Below, piece by piece: positions 1 through 5,031 of a stretch of DNA of 5,032 nucleotides. A model generated the notes under the pieces. It was not told the origin of the DNA. It did not search any database and saw only the letters and a program-made list of their open reading frames with translations. Each line of letters begins with the position of its first letter. The first letter of the stretch is position 1. Origin of the DNA: CAZGUG01 sp964529035 (GTDB lineage Bacteria; Bacillota; Clostridia; Ch29); the NCBI GenBank assembly GCA_964529035.1, contig CAZGUG010000087.1:1-5032 (forward strand). The letters run 5' to 3'. The position numbers were made by a program, and so were the translations under genes.

Positions 1-1128
1 GCCGTCTATAATCTCCCTGAGTACCGGGTAATACAGCATTTTACTGAGCTTTAACGGGTCTATTTCCGAAATTTTGAAGGGCAAATCCAACGTCTGTGCA
101 TCCACAAAATGGTTGCCCACCACCCGCAGTTCGGCGTTCTCAAGCTTTATATCAACAGAATTAATACCCAGATTCTGAATCCTTTTCGCCTGCTCCTTGG
201 TAATCTTCTTGTCCTTTTCTACTATTATTTCTCCGGTTACCGGGTCCTTAATATCCGCCGCGCTTATCTTTTTCCATATCCTGGGCCACAGCGAAAGCTT
301 TTTGTTGAACTTGTATCTTCCCACCTTTGCCAAATCGTACCTTTTCGGATCAAAAAACAGCGTATTTATTAGGGATTGGGCACTTTCAATGGTGGGCGGT
401 TCTCCCGGTCTCAGTCTTTTGTATATATCCAGAAGGGCTTCTTCGGCGGTTTTGGAAGCATCCTTTTCCAGTGAGGTCATAAGCCTTTCGCTTGACCCCA
501 AAAGCTCTATTATTTCTTGGTTGGTGGAATACCCCATAGCCCTTATCAGTACCGTTATGGGAAGTTTCCTGGTTCTGTCCACCCTGACGTATACAATTTC
601 ATTGGAATCCGTTTCGTATTCAAGCCATGCACCCCGGTTCGGTATTACCGTGGCGGAAAAAAGCCTTTTACCGGTTTTGTCAATCTCTTCCGAATAATAC
701 ACCCCGGGGGACCTGACCAGCTGGCTTACTATCACCCTCTCGGCCCCGTTGATTATAAATGTTCCCTTGTCGGTCATAAGGGGGAAATCTCCCATAAATA
801 CTTCCTGTTCCTTTACTTCTCCCGTCTCTCTGTTTATCAGCCTCACCCTGACCTTCATGGGTGCGGAATAGGTTACGTCCCGTTCTTTGCATTCTTCAAC
901 CGAATACTTGGGTTGGTCATCAAGATAATAATCCAAAAATTCCAGTACAAGGTTGCCGGTGTAATCCTGGATGGGAGAAATGTCTGCAAACACCTCCCTC
1001 AAGCCTTCTTCCAAAAACCATCGATAGGAGTTCTTCTGAACCTCTATCAGGTTTGGCATATCCAGAACTTCGTCAATCTTGGAATAGCTCATTCTTTCCT
1101 TTTTGCCCACTTGAACAGGATGTACCAT
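1..1128 (-). CDS. rpoB: RNA polymerase beta subunit RpoB, N-terminal 376 residues (3' end outside window)
   Basis: RpoB is the beta subunit of bacterial RNA polymerase and forms one side of the active-site cleft. The frame is open for 376 codons from an ATG at 1126-1128 to the window edge, about a third of the usual 1,150-1,250 residues. The start MVHPVQVGKKERMSYS and the following DMPNLIEVQKNSYRWFLEEG are typical of Firmicute RpoB. Residues 122-143 (GTFIINGAERVIVSQLVRSPG) match the conserved protrusion segment that carries the minor N-terminal rifampicin site. The main rifampicin clusters and catalytic residues lie beyond the window. An AGAGGTGAAGG Shine-Dalgarno (about 1132-1142) precedes the ATG at good spacing. 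No frameshift or stop is seen. The gene follows rplL after 389 bases containing a terminator and a promoter, so it probably has its own transcription start and is likely followed by rpoC. The identification is secure. Confidence 0.98.
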   Translation of the reverse strand, partial: MVHPVQVGKKERMSYSKIDEVLDMPNLIEVQKNSYRWFLEEGLREVFADISPIQDYTGNLVLEFLDYYLDDQPKYSVEECKERDVTYSAPMKVRVRLINRETGEVKEQEVFMGDFPLMTDKGTFIINGAERVIVSQLVRSPGVYYSEEIDKTGKRLFSATVIPNRGAWLEYETDSNEIVYVRVDRTRKLPITVLIRAMGYSTNQEIIELLGSSERLMTSLEKDASKTAEEALLDIYKRLRPGEPPTIESAQSLINTLFFDPKRYDLAKVGRYKFNKKLSLWPRIWKKISAADIKDPVTGEIIVEKDKKITKEQAKRIQNLGINSVDIKLENAELRVVGNHFVDAQTLDLPFKISEIDPLKLSKMLYYPVLREIIDG

Positions 1129-1397
1129 AAGCCTTCACCTCTTGAAATAAAAGTAAAATAGCGACTTAGTCGCTGTAAACAGGGACCTCCCTATTTCCAT
1201 AACAACCGCTGTGTTTTGGAGGCCTGAACCAATGAGTAGAGTGCACAATAAAAACAATTTATACAGCAGAATTGAAGAATTCTACTGTAATATACTTGGT
1301 GCAACAAGGCAATAAACATCTATTATACTATTTCCATATAATAATTATTTTATACAAAAGTAATAAAGAATCCTAATTTTGTTTATATCAATGCAAT
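1129..1397 (-). promoter_or_regulatory. Long 5' leader of rpoB mRNA with three possible hairpins
   Basis: If transcription starts just below the promoter at 1403-1431, rpoB has an untranslated leader of about 270 bases. The first half is very AT-rich. I see three inverted repeats. The first is a 12-bp stem (1262-1273 with 1278-1289, CTTC loop, one G-U pair) followed by a U-rich stretch. The second is a bulged pairing of CAGGCCTCC with GGAGGTCCCTG (about 1179-1225). The third is a 6-bp AGCGAC/GTCGCT hairpin (1160-1174) followed by ATTTTACTTTTATTT, about 20 bases before the rpoB ribosome binding site. I recognise no known riboswitch, T-box or r-protein site. No credible gene lies in the stretch. 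A regulatory role is inference from length and structure only. Confidence 0.45.
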
Positions 1398-1402
1398 TTA
1401 TA

Positions 1403-1431
1403 ATATTAACACAATGTAATATTGTTGTCAA
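1403..1431 (-). promoter_or_regulatory. Vegetative (sigma-A type) promoter for rpoB
   Basis: On the minus strand there is a perfect -35 box TTGACA (1426-1431), a 17-base spacer, and a -10 box TAATAT (1403-1408) preceded by TGT, which makes an extended -10. The predicted start is near 1394-1397. It lies about 20 bases downstream of the rplL terminator U-tract, so it would restart transcription for rpoB after the ribosomal-protein transcript ends. Match to consensus and position are both strong; no start-site data are available. Confidence 0.85.
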
Positions 1432-1451
1432 CCACTGCAGCGCCGGTTCTT

Positions 1452-1495
1452 AAAAAAATATAAGACAGGATAATAACATCCTGTCTTATATTTTT
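1452..1495 (-). terminator. Rho-independent terminator after rplL
   Basis: A perfect 18-bp inverted repeat (1478-1495 with 1454-1471) encloses a 6-base loop GTTATT. On the minus strand the 3' arm runs into TATATTTTTTT, giving the U-tract. The CCTGTC core is the GC-rich part of the stem. It lies 22 bases beyond the rplL stop codon. Because the arms also start with an A-run, the element could terminate in both directions, but no gene approaches from the other side within the window. It should end most rplJL transcripts before rpoB. Confidence 0.92.
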
Positions 1496-1517
1496 GCATC
1501 AGCGTCACACCGGTTTG

Positions 1518-1904
1518 TTATTTAACTTCCACACCGGCTCCTACTTCTTCAAGTTTTGCTTTAATGGTCTGTGCCTCTTCCTTGCTTATGCCTTCCTTAA
1601 CCGGTTTCGGAGCATTGTCCACCAGCTCTTTTGCTTCTTTCAGGCCAAGGCCGGTTATTTCCCTGACCACCTTGATGGCCTTAATCTTCTGGTCACCCGC
1701 GCTTGCAAGTATTACGTCAAATTCGGTTTTTTCCTCTTCCGCCGCTTCCTGGGCAGCTCCCGCCGCCGGTGCGGCTGCCACTGCCATCGGGGCTGCGGCG
1801 CTTACACCAAATTCTTCTTCAAGGGCTTTAACCAGTTCAGAAAGTTCCAATACCGTAAGACTCTTTACTTCTTCGATAAGGTTTTGAATTTTTTCGCTTG
1901 CCAT
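1518..1904 (-). CDS. rplL: 50S ribosomal protein L7/L12
   Basis: L7/L12 is the multi-copy acidic protein of the ribosomal stalk that recruits and activates translation GTPases such as EF-Tu and EF-G. At 128 residues it has the normal length. Residues 1-33 are the dimerisation domain that binds L10. Residues 35-57 are the Ala-rich flexible hinge (SAAAPMAVAAAPAAGAA). Residues 60-128 are the globular factor-binding domain, with the typical GLKEAKELVDNAPKPVKEG and the C-terminal GAGVEVK. The ATG at 1902-1904 follows a GGAGGG Shine-Dalgarno (1912-1917) with 7 bases between. It lies 27 bases after rplJ, and its own strong ribosome binding site fits the need for several L12 copies per L10. It is the last gene before the terminator at 1452-1495 and is presumably controlled by the L10 leader upstream. 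Confidence 0.98.
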   Translation of the reverse strand: MASEKIQNLIEEVKSLTVLELSELVKALEEEFGVSAAAPMAVAAAPAAGAAQEAAEEEKTEFDVILASAGDQKIKAIKVVREITGLGLKEAKELVDNAPKPVKEGISKEEAQTIKAKLEEVGAGVEVK

Positions 1905-1931
1905 TGTTTATCCCTCCATTATTTTTCTTCT

Positions 1932-2456
1932 TTATGCGGATTTTTTCTCGCTGACGGCATTCAGCACGTACACTAGATTTCTGATATTACCCTGCAGCAC
2001 GTTGACCATGCCTGTAATGGGTGCATTCAAGCCGCCAAGCACCTGTGCCACAAGTACTTCCTTCGAAGGCAGACTGGCCAGGGCCTTTACTTCCTCGGCG
2101 CCTATAGCCTTTCCGGCAATCATTCCCACCTTTATCTCAGGCTTGTCATGGTCCTTGGCAAACTCGGATATTATCTTTGCCGGTGTTACCGGGTCGTCAT
2201 AACCGTAAGCAACTGCGTTGGGCCCGGTAAGATAGGGTACGATGCCCTCGCTTTCAAGTTCGTTCAGTGCCCTGGTCATAAGGGTGTTTTTGTATACCTT
2301 GTAATCCACGCCGGCTTCCCTGAACCTCTTTCTAAGTTCGGTTACCTGCTGTACGTCAAGCCCCCTGTAGTCAACCAGCACCACCGCCTGGGCCCTTTTA
2401 AACTTTTTCTTTATTTCTTCCACTATCTTCTGTTTTGCACTCTTATTGTCCGACAA
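1932..2456 (-). CDS. rplJ: 50S ribosomal protein L10 (TTG start)
   Basis: L10 anchors the L7/L12 dimers to the 23S rRNA near L11 and, as the L10(L12)4 complex, represses its own operon. The 174 residues match the family length. The N-terminal half is the rRNA- and mRNA-binding domain, with VVLVDYRGLDVQQVTELRK (residues 25-43) and YKVYKNTLMTRAL (52-64). LTGPNAVAY lies at 76-84. The C-terminal helix (about 135-170, ending NIRNLVYVLNAVSEKK) is where L12 dimers attach. The start is TTG at 2454-2456. No in-frame ATG fits, and the nearby GTG at 2466-2468 runs into a stop three codons on. A very strong GGAGGAGGTG ribosome binding site lies at 2466-2475, which supports the TTG. The gene is preceded by the L10 leader and followed after 27 bases by rplL. 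Confidence 0.97.
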   Translation of the reverse strand: MSDNKSAKQKIVEEIKKKFKRAQAVVLVDYRGLDVQQVTELRKRFREAGVDYKVYKNTLMTRALNELESEGIVPYLTGPNAVAYGYDDPVTPAKIISEFAKDHDKPEIKVGMIAGKAIGAEEVKALASLPSKEVLVAQVLGGLNAPITGMVNVLQGNIRNLVYVLNAVSEKKSA

Positions 2457-2501
2457 TTACCTTTTCACCTCCTCCGGCAATATGGGTAGACACTCCTCTT
2501 C

Positions 2502-2617
2502 AAAACAAAAACCTCTGCCATGAGACAGGCAGAGGGATACAGGCTTGAAATACACAAACCCCTTATTCCGTACCTCGGTAGGAATGTTTAAGCCAAAGGC
2601 TCCTACTGTCTCAGGCA
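2502..2617 (-). promoter_or_regulatory. L10 leader: attenuator controlling rplJ-rplL
   Basis: This is a cis-acting RNA between rplA and rplJ, known in Firmicutes to bind L10(L12)4 and control readthrough into rplJL. The binding domain is visible at 2578-2606: GTAGGA pairs with TCCTAC, a small GCC-TTT-GGC hairpin lies inside, and a one-sided CTTAAACAT loop and CCGAGGT follow, all hallmarks of the family. The segment CCTGAGACAG (2606-2615) is complementary to CTGTCTCAtGG (2518-2528) with one bulged base. After a two-base mismatch, GGAG (2600-2603) can pair with CTCT (2531-2534). This pairing is the likely antiterminator, because it takes the 5' arm and loop of the terminator at 2507-2535 and also overlaps the L10-binding stem. 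The inferred logic is that excess L10(L12)4 holds the binding stem, frees the terminator and lowers rplJL expression. Confidence 0.88.
2507..2535 (-). terminator. Leader terminator (attenuator) of rplJL
   Basis: On the minus strand CCTCTGCC (2528-2535) pairs perfectly with GGCAGAGG (2512-2519) across an 8-base loop, followed by TTTTTGTTTT. This is a compact GC-rich intrinsic terminator placed about 50 bases before the rplJ start, inside the L10 leader. Its loop and 5' arm are complementary to an upstream leader segment, as expected for conditional termination. Confidence 0.9.
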
Positions 2618-2654
2618 AACCGTTCAATATATGGTTTTTATACTACAATCTTTT

Positions 2655-3353
2655 TTAGTCGGTTGCTTTTGCAGTATTTATCTTAATCCCGGGACCCATG
2701 GTGCTGGAAACCACGATGCTTTTCAGGTACTGGCCCTTTGCGGCCGGCGGCTTTGCCTTGATTATCGCCTCCATAAGGGTCCTGTAGTTTTCCACAAGCT
2801 TCTGGGTTCCAAAGGATACCTTTCCTATCGGAGCGTGTATAACGCTGAACTTGTCAACCCGGTACTCTATCTTCCCGGCTTTTATTTCGTTCACAGCCTT
2901 TGCTACTTCAAAGGTAACGGTGCCGGATTTTGGGTTGGGCATAAGTCCCTTTGGCCCGAGTATCTTACCCAGTCTCCCTACAACACTCATAACGTCGGGT
3001 GTGGCTACTACCACATCAAACTCAAACCAGTTATCCTTTTGTATCTTTTCAACGTATTCGTCAAGTCCTACGTAATCGGCTCCGGCTTCTTCGGCTTCCT
3101 TAACCTTTTCTCCCTTGGTAAGTACAATAACCCTTCTTGTTTTGCCGGTACCGTGGGGCAGAACTATCGCGCCCCTTACCTGCTGGTCGGCATGCCTCGG
3201 GTCTACCCCGAGCCTTACCGAAATTTCCACCGTTTCATCAAAATTCGCCTTTGCGGTTTTCTGTACAAGCTCCACAGCCTCGGTAGCATCGTACTGTTTT
3301 TCCTTGTCAAAAAGCTTAATGCTTTCCTGGTACTTTTTACCTTTATTTGCCAT
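2655..3353 (-). CDS. rplA: 50S ribosomal protein L1
   Basis: L1 forms the mobile L1 stalk of the large subunit, helps release the E-site tRNA, and is a translational repressor of its own mRNA in several bacteria. The 232 residues match the family. Domain I is made of roughly residues 1-67 and 160-232, and domain II of about 68-159. The L1 signature GRLGKILGPKGLMPNPKSGT lies at 126-145. The rRNA-contact segments FDETVEISVRLG (38-49) and SSTMGPGIKI (216-225) are intact. The ATG at 3351-3353 has a near-perfect AAGGAGGT ribosome binding site (3361-3368) 7 bases away. The gene lies 62 bases after rplK, and that gap contains a candidate L1-binding site touching the ribosome binding site. Downstream is the L10 leader, and I see no terminator directly after rplA apart from the leader attenuator. 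Confidence 0.98.
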   Translation of the reverse strand: MANKGKKYQESIKLFDKEKQYDATEAVELVQKTAKANFDETVEISVRLGVDPRHADQQVRGAIVLPHGTGKTRRVIVLTKGEKVKEAEEAGADYVGLDEYVEKIQKDNWFEFDVVVATPDVMSVVGRLGKILGPKGLMPNPKSGTVTFEVAKAVNEIKAGKIEYRVDKFSVIHAPIGKVSFGTQKLVENYRTLMEAIIKAKPPAAKGQYLKSIVVSSTMGPGIKINTAKATD

Positions 3354-3360
3354 TCCAGTT

Positions 3361-3400
3361 ACCTCCTTAGTGGTATTTGCGGTATCGCTTACCTCCCACC
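3361..3400 (-). promoter_or_regulatory. Candidate L1-binding site (23S rRNA mimic) at the rplA ribosome binding site
   Basis: On the minus strand GGTGGGAGG (3392-3400) and AAATACCAC (3370-3378) face each other. As I recall it, the L1 site in helices 76-77 of E. coli 23S rRNA contains GGUGGGAGG on one strand and GAAAUACCACC on the other. Here GGTGG (3396-3400) pairs with CCACT (3369-3373, last pair G-U). An asymmetric loop follows, with GAG on one side and CGCAAATA on the other. A short inner stem GTA/TAC (3390-3392 with 3382-3384) closes on AGCGA. The rplA Shine-Dalgarno AAGGAGGT (3361-3368) starts at the very next base, so bound L1 would block rplA translation. The resemblance is seen in sequence; the function is inferred from known L1 autoregulation. 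Confidence 0.65.
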
Positions 3401-3415
3401 GGGTGCCCGGAGCAG

Positions 3416-3841
3416 TTATTCCTCCACCACCAGGCCCATGCTTCTTGCCGTACCTTCGATCATTTTCATGGCTGCTTCAATATCCGCAGCGTTTAAGTCC
3501 GGCATCTTCATTTCAGCAATCTCTCTTATTTTTGCCTTTGATACTTTGCCTACCTTGACCCTGTTCGGCTCACCCGAACCGCCTTCTATGCCCGCCGCTT
3601 TCTTAAGTAGTATAGGAGCGGGAGGCGTTTTGGTTATAAAACTGAAGGACCTGTCCTGATATATGGTAATTACCGCCGGAATTACAAGCCCCGCCTGCTT
3701 TTTGGTTCTTTCATTAAATTCCTTGCAAAAACCCATTATATTAACCCCATGGGGCCCGAGGGCGGTACCCACCGGTGGTGCGGGAGTAGCTTTCCCGGCC
3801 GGTATTTGCAGCTTAACAATACCAACAACTTTTTTCGCCAT
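3416..3841 (-). CDS. rplK: 50S ribosomal protein L11
   Basis: L11 binds the GTPase-associated region of 23S rRNA next to L10 and is needed for factor-dependent steps and the stringent response. The 141 residues are exactly the usual length. The N-terminal domain (1 to about 70) carries the proline-rich stretch IPAGKATPAPPVGTALGPHG (13-32), which lies at the thiostrepton site. The C-terminal rRNA-binding domain (about 75-141) has TPPAPILLKKAAG (72-84), KVSKAKIREIAEMKM (99-113) and the closing GTARSMGLVVE. The ATG at 3839-3841 is preceded by GGGAGGTG (3849-3856), which shares its first base with the last base of the nusG stop codon. The 14-base gap to nusG implies one transcript and close translational linkage. 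Confidence 0.98.
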   Translation of the reverse strand: MAKKVVGIVKLQIPAGKATPAPPVGTALGPHGVNIMGFCKEFNERTKKQAGLVIPAVITIYQDRSFSFITKTPPAPILLKKAAGIEGGSGEPNRVKVGKVSKAKIREIAEMKMPDLNAADIEAAMKMIEGTARSMGLVVEE

Positions 3842-3855
3842 ACTGATACACCTCC

Positions 3856-4398
3856 CTATCGTATTTTTTCAATCTGAACGAAATCCAGTTCCACGGGTGT
3901 CTCCCTGCCGAACATGGAAATCAAAACCTTCACCTTGTGCTTGTCAAGGTTAATCTCTTCAATGGTGCCGATGAAATTTTCAAAGGGACCGCTTATAACC
4001 TTAACCGAATCCTTGACCTTGAAATCCACCACCACGGCCACCTCTTCCACGCCGAGGTTGACAATTTCCCTATCGGTCAGCGGCACGGGTTTCGAACCGG
4101 GGCCAACAAACCCGGTAACTCCGCGGGTATTGCGCACAACATACCAGGATTCGTCATTCATCACCATCTTAACCAGCACATATCCCGGGAAAACCTTCTT
4201 CAAAGTCTTCTTAAGCTTGTTGTTCTTTCTCTCGTAGTGTTCTTCCATGGGAACCTGTACTTCGACTATGACATCCTGCATGCCCCGATTTTCAACAGCC
4301 TTCTCAAGGTTGGCCTTCACCTTATTCTCATAACCGGAATAGGTATGGATAACATACCATTTCGCTTCCTGCGTTTCTGGCATAAACTTAAGGGCCAT
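3856..4398 (-). CDS. nusG: Transcription termination/antitermination factor NusG
   Basis: NusG binds the RNA polymerase clamp and modulates pausing and termination; through its KOW domain it can contact ribosomal protein S10 or Rho. The 180 residues fit a typical bacterial NusG without insertions. The NGN domain spans about 13-120, opening with KWYVIHTYSGYENKVKANL (13-31) and including VFPGYVLVKM (69-78) and the conserved WYVVRNTRGVTGFVG (85-99). The KOW domain lies at about 127-180 with VKVISGPFENFIGTIEEIN (132-150) and the final FVQIEKI. The chosen ATG (4396-4398) has AAGGAGGG (4409-4416) about 10 bases upstream. An internal ATG at codon 6 lacks a ribosome binding site. The gene lies 18 bases after secE and 14 before rplK, in the widely conserved secE-nusG-rplKA order. 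Confidence 0.98.
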   Translation of the reverse strand: MALKFMPETQEAKWYVIHTYSGYENKVKANLEKAVENRGMQDVIVEVQVPMEEHYERKNNKLKKTLKKVFPGYVLVKMVMNDESWYVVRNTRGVTGFVGPGSKPVPLTDREIVNLGVEEVAVVVDFKVKDSVKVISGPFENFIGTIEEINLDKHKVKVLISMFGRETPVELDFVQIEKIR

Positions 4399-4416
4399 AT
4401 CGGCCCTTCCCTCCTT

Positions 4417-4623
4417 TTATCTGATTATCAAGCCCAGTACCTGGCCGAAGGCAAGATCGACTACGAATATCAGGAATGCTGCTGCTAATACAGAAACAAG
4501 AACAACTGAAGTAAATGAAACCAGTTCCTTGCGGTTCGGCCATATTACCTTCTTGAGTTCAGACCTTGTTTCCTTAAAAAATCTGCCGGCTTTTCCCTTA
4601 AAGCCCCTTTTACTGTTTGTCAT
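4417..4623 (-). CDS. secE: Protein translocase subunit SecE
   Basis: SecE is the small clamp subunit of the SecYEG channel in the cytoplasmic membrane. The 68 residues match the short Gram-positive form. There is a basic N-terminus, the amphipathic segment FFKETRSELKKVIWPNRKEL (15-34) with the conserved WP, and one membrane segment at about 36-57 (SFTSVVLVSVLAAAFLIFVV), followed by a short tail. I place the start at the ATG at 4621-4623, because AAGGTG (4632-4637) lies 8 bases before it. A GTG three codons upstream (4630-4632) would add M-S-N but overlaps that ribosome binding site with no spacer, so it is less likely. The gene lies 29 bases after rpmG and 18 before nusG. Confidence 0.96.
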   Translation of the reverse strand: MTNSKRGFKGKAGRFFKETRSELKKVIWPNRKELVSFTSVVLVSVLAAAFLIFVVDLAFGQVLGLIIR

Positions 4624-4652
4624 ATTACTCACACCTTAAAAAAGTTTTGCCT

Positions 4653-4802
4653 TTACTTGGTTTCCCTGTGAAGGGTATGTTTGCCGCAAAATTTGCAGTA
4701 TTTATTCATTTCTATCCTCTCGGGGTTGTTTCTTTTGTTCTTGAGCGAATTATAGTTTCTCTGCTTGCACTCTGTACACGCTAGTGTTACCTTGACTCTC
4801 AT
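4653..4802 (-). CDS. rpmG: 50S ribosomal protein L33, zinc-ribbon form
   Basis: L33 is a small protein of the large subunit near the E site. The 49 residues match the bacterial length. It has MRVKVTLACTECKQRNYNSL at the start and two CxxC pairs, C9-C12 (CTEC) and C36-C39 (CKFC), the zinc-binding form; zinc-free paralogues lack these cysteines. The ATG at 4800-4802 has GGAGGTG (4808-4814) 5 bases upstream. The frame stays open back to a TTG at 4857-4859, but the extra 19 residues are not L33-like and would include the ribosome binding site, so I reject the longer start. This is the first gene of the operon, about 55 bases below the predicted start of transcription. rpmG before secE is the usual Firmicute arrangement. 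Confidence 0.97.
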   Translation of the reverse strand: MRVKVTLACTECKQRNYNSLKNKRNNPERIEMNKYCKFCGKHTLHRETK

Positions 4803-4862
4803 TACTACACCTCCAGTACCCCTCGGCTGACCCCGAAACAGAGCGTATAGGATCACCAATAG

Positions 4863-4891
4863 AACTTACCATAGTTTCTTTTGATTGTCAA
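4863..4891 (-). promoter_or_regulatory. Predicted promoter of the rpmG-secE-nusG-rplKA operon
   Basis: On the minus strand a perfect -35 TTGACA (4886-4891) is followed, after 17 bases, by TAAGTT (4863-4868). This is a weak -10, but TGG directly before it makes an extended -10 motif. The predicted start near 4854-4857 gives a leader of about 55 bases to rpmG. It is the only good promoter I see between the repeats and rpmG. The poor -10 hexamer is why confidence is moderate. Confidence 0.65.
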
Positions 4892-4905
4892 CAAACAACT
4901 TTCAA

Positions 4906-4937
4906 GCGCGGGGACAGGTACCTTAATCCGTTCCCGC
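4906..4937 (+). repeat. Imperfect inverted repeat with a GGGGACAGGTACCT core
   Basis: GCGGGGA (4908-4914) can pair with TTCCCGC (4931-4937), with one G-T wobble. Inside lies the palindrome AGGTACCT (4917-4924). The GGGGACAGGTACC core resembles dispersed palindromic repeats that I recall from clostridial genomes. It lies directly upstream of the operon promoter. Strand is nominal because the element is roughly symmetrical. Confidence 0.5.
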
Positions 4938-4956
4938 ATAAACGCTATTTCAATCA

Positions 4957-4987
4957 GAAACACCGGCGAAACACCAGGAAACACCAG
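4957..4987 (+). repeat. Three tandem copies of a GAAACACC-type 10-mer
   Basis: GAAACACCGGC (4957-4967) is followed without a gap by two identical GAAACACCAG units (4968-4977 and 4978-4987). The array runs straight into the inverted repeat at 4987. It could be decay of a larger repeat or slippage; no function is evident. It is too short and lacks spacers, so it is not a CRISPR array. Confidence 0.7.
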
Positions 4988-5031
4988 GGACGGTTCTTTT
5001 TGTTATAGACACAAGAACCGTCCCCGTGTCT
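4987..5031 (+). repeat. Nested inverted repeat with GGGACGGTTCTT arms
   Basis: GGGACGGTTCTT (4987-4998) and AAGAACCGTCCC (5013-5024) are perfect 12-bp arms around a 14-base loop. A second, overlapping palindrome, AGACAC (5007-5012) with GTGTCT (5026-5031), encloses the right arm, so the RNA or single-stranded DNA could fold in two exclusive ways. Such GGGACGGTTCTT palindromes are, in my recollection, dispersed in Clostridia and sometimes linked to REP-type (Y1) transposases. No transposase is in the window, and the element may continue past the right edge. Confidence 0.7.

Noticed and set aside
517..1161. A plus-strand open frame opposite rpoB.
   Set aside because: The minus strand encodes unmistakable RpoB here, and the plus-strand protein has no recognisable domain or start signal.
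1135..1200. A 21-codon minus-strand open frame (MEIGRSLF...) in the rpoB leader, a possible leader peptide.
   Set aside because: There is no ribosome binding site before its ATG and no recognisable composition. Its stop falls inside the rpoB Shine-Dalgarno, which is suggestive but not enough.
1322..1327. A TATAAT hexamer as a second rpoB promoter.
   Set aside because: The upstream sequence at 17-base spacing is AAATAA-like and there is no TGn extension. In such AT-rich DNA the hexamer is expected by chance.
2634..2641. A TATAAA motif after the rplA stop codon as a promoter for the L10 leader.
   Set aside because: No -35 box lies 16-18 bases upstream. Readthrough from rplA explains expression, though a weak promoter cannot be excluded.
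2631..3659. A long plus-strand open frame opposite rplA and rplK.
   Set aside because: It is antisense to two certain ribosomal protein genes, has no ribosome binding site and has an odd Tyr/Leu/Phe/Gly-rich composition. It is a shadow of codon bias.
4803..4859. A longer L33 starting at a TTG at 4857-4859.
   Set aside because: The extra 19 residues are not found in L33 and would cover the strong ribosome binding site of the ATG at 4800-4802.
4957..5031. Repeats at the right edge as the end of a CRISPR array.
   Set aside because: The units are about 10 bases, adjacent, without spacers, and joined to palindromes; CRISPR repeats are longer and evenly spaced.
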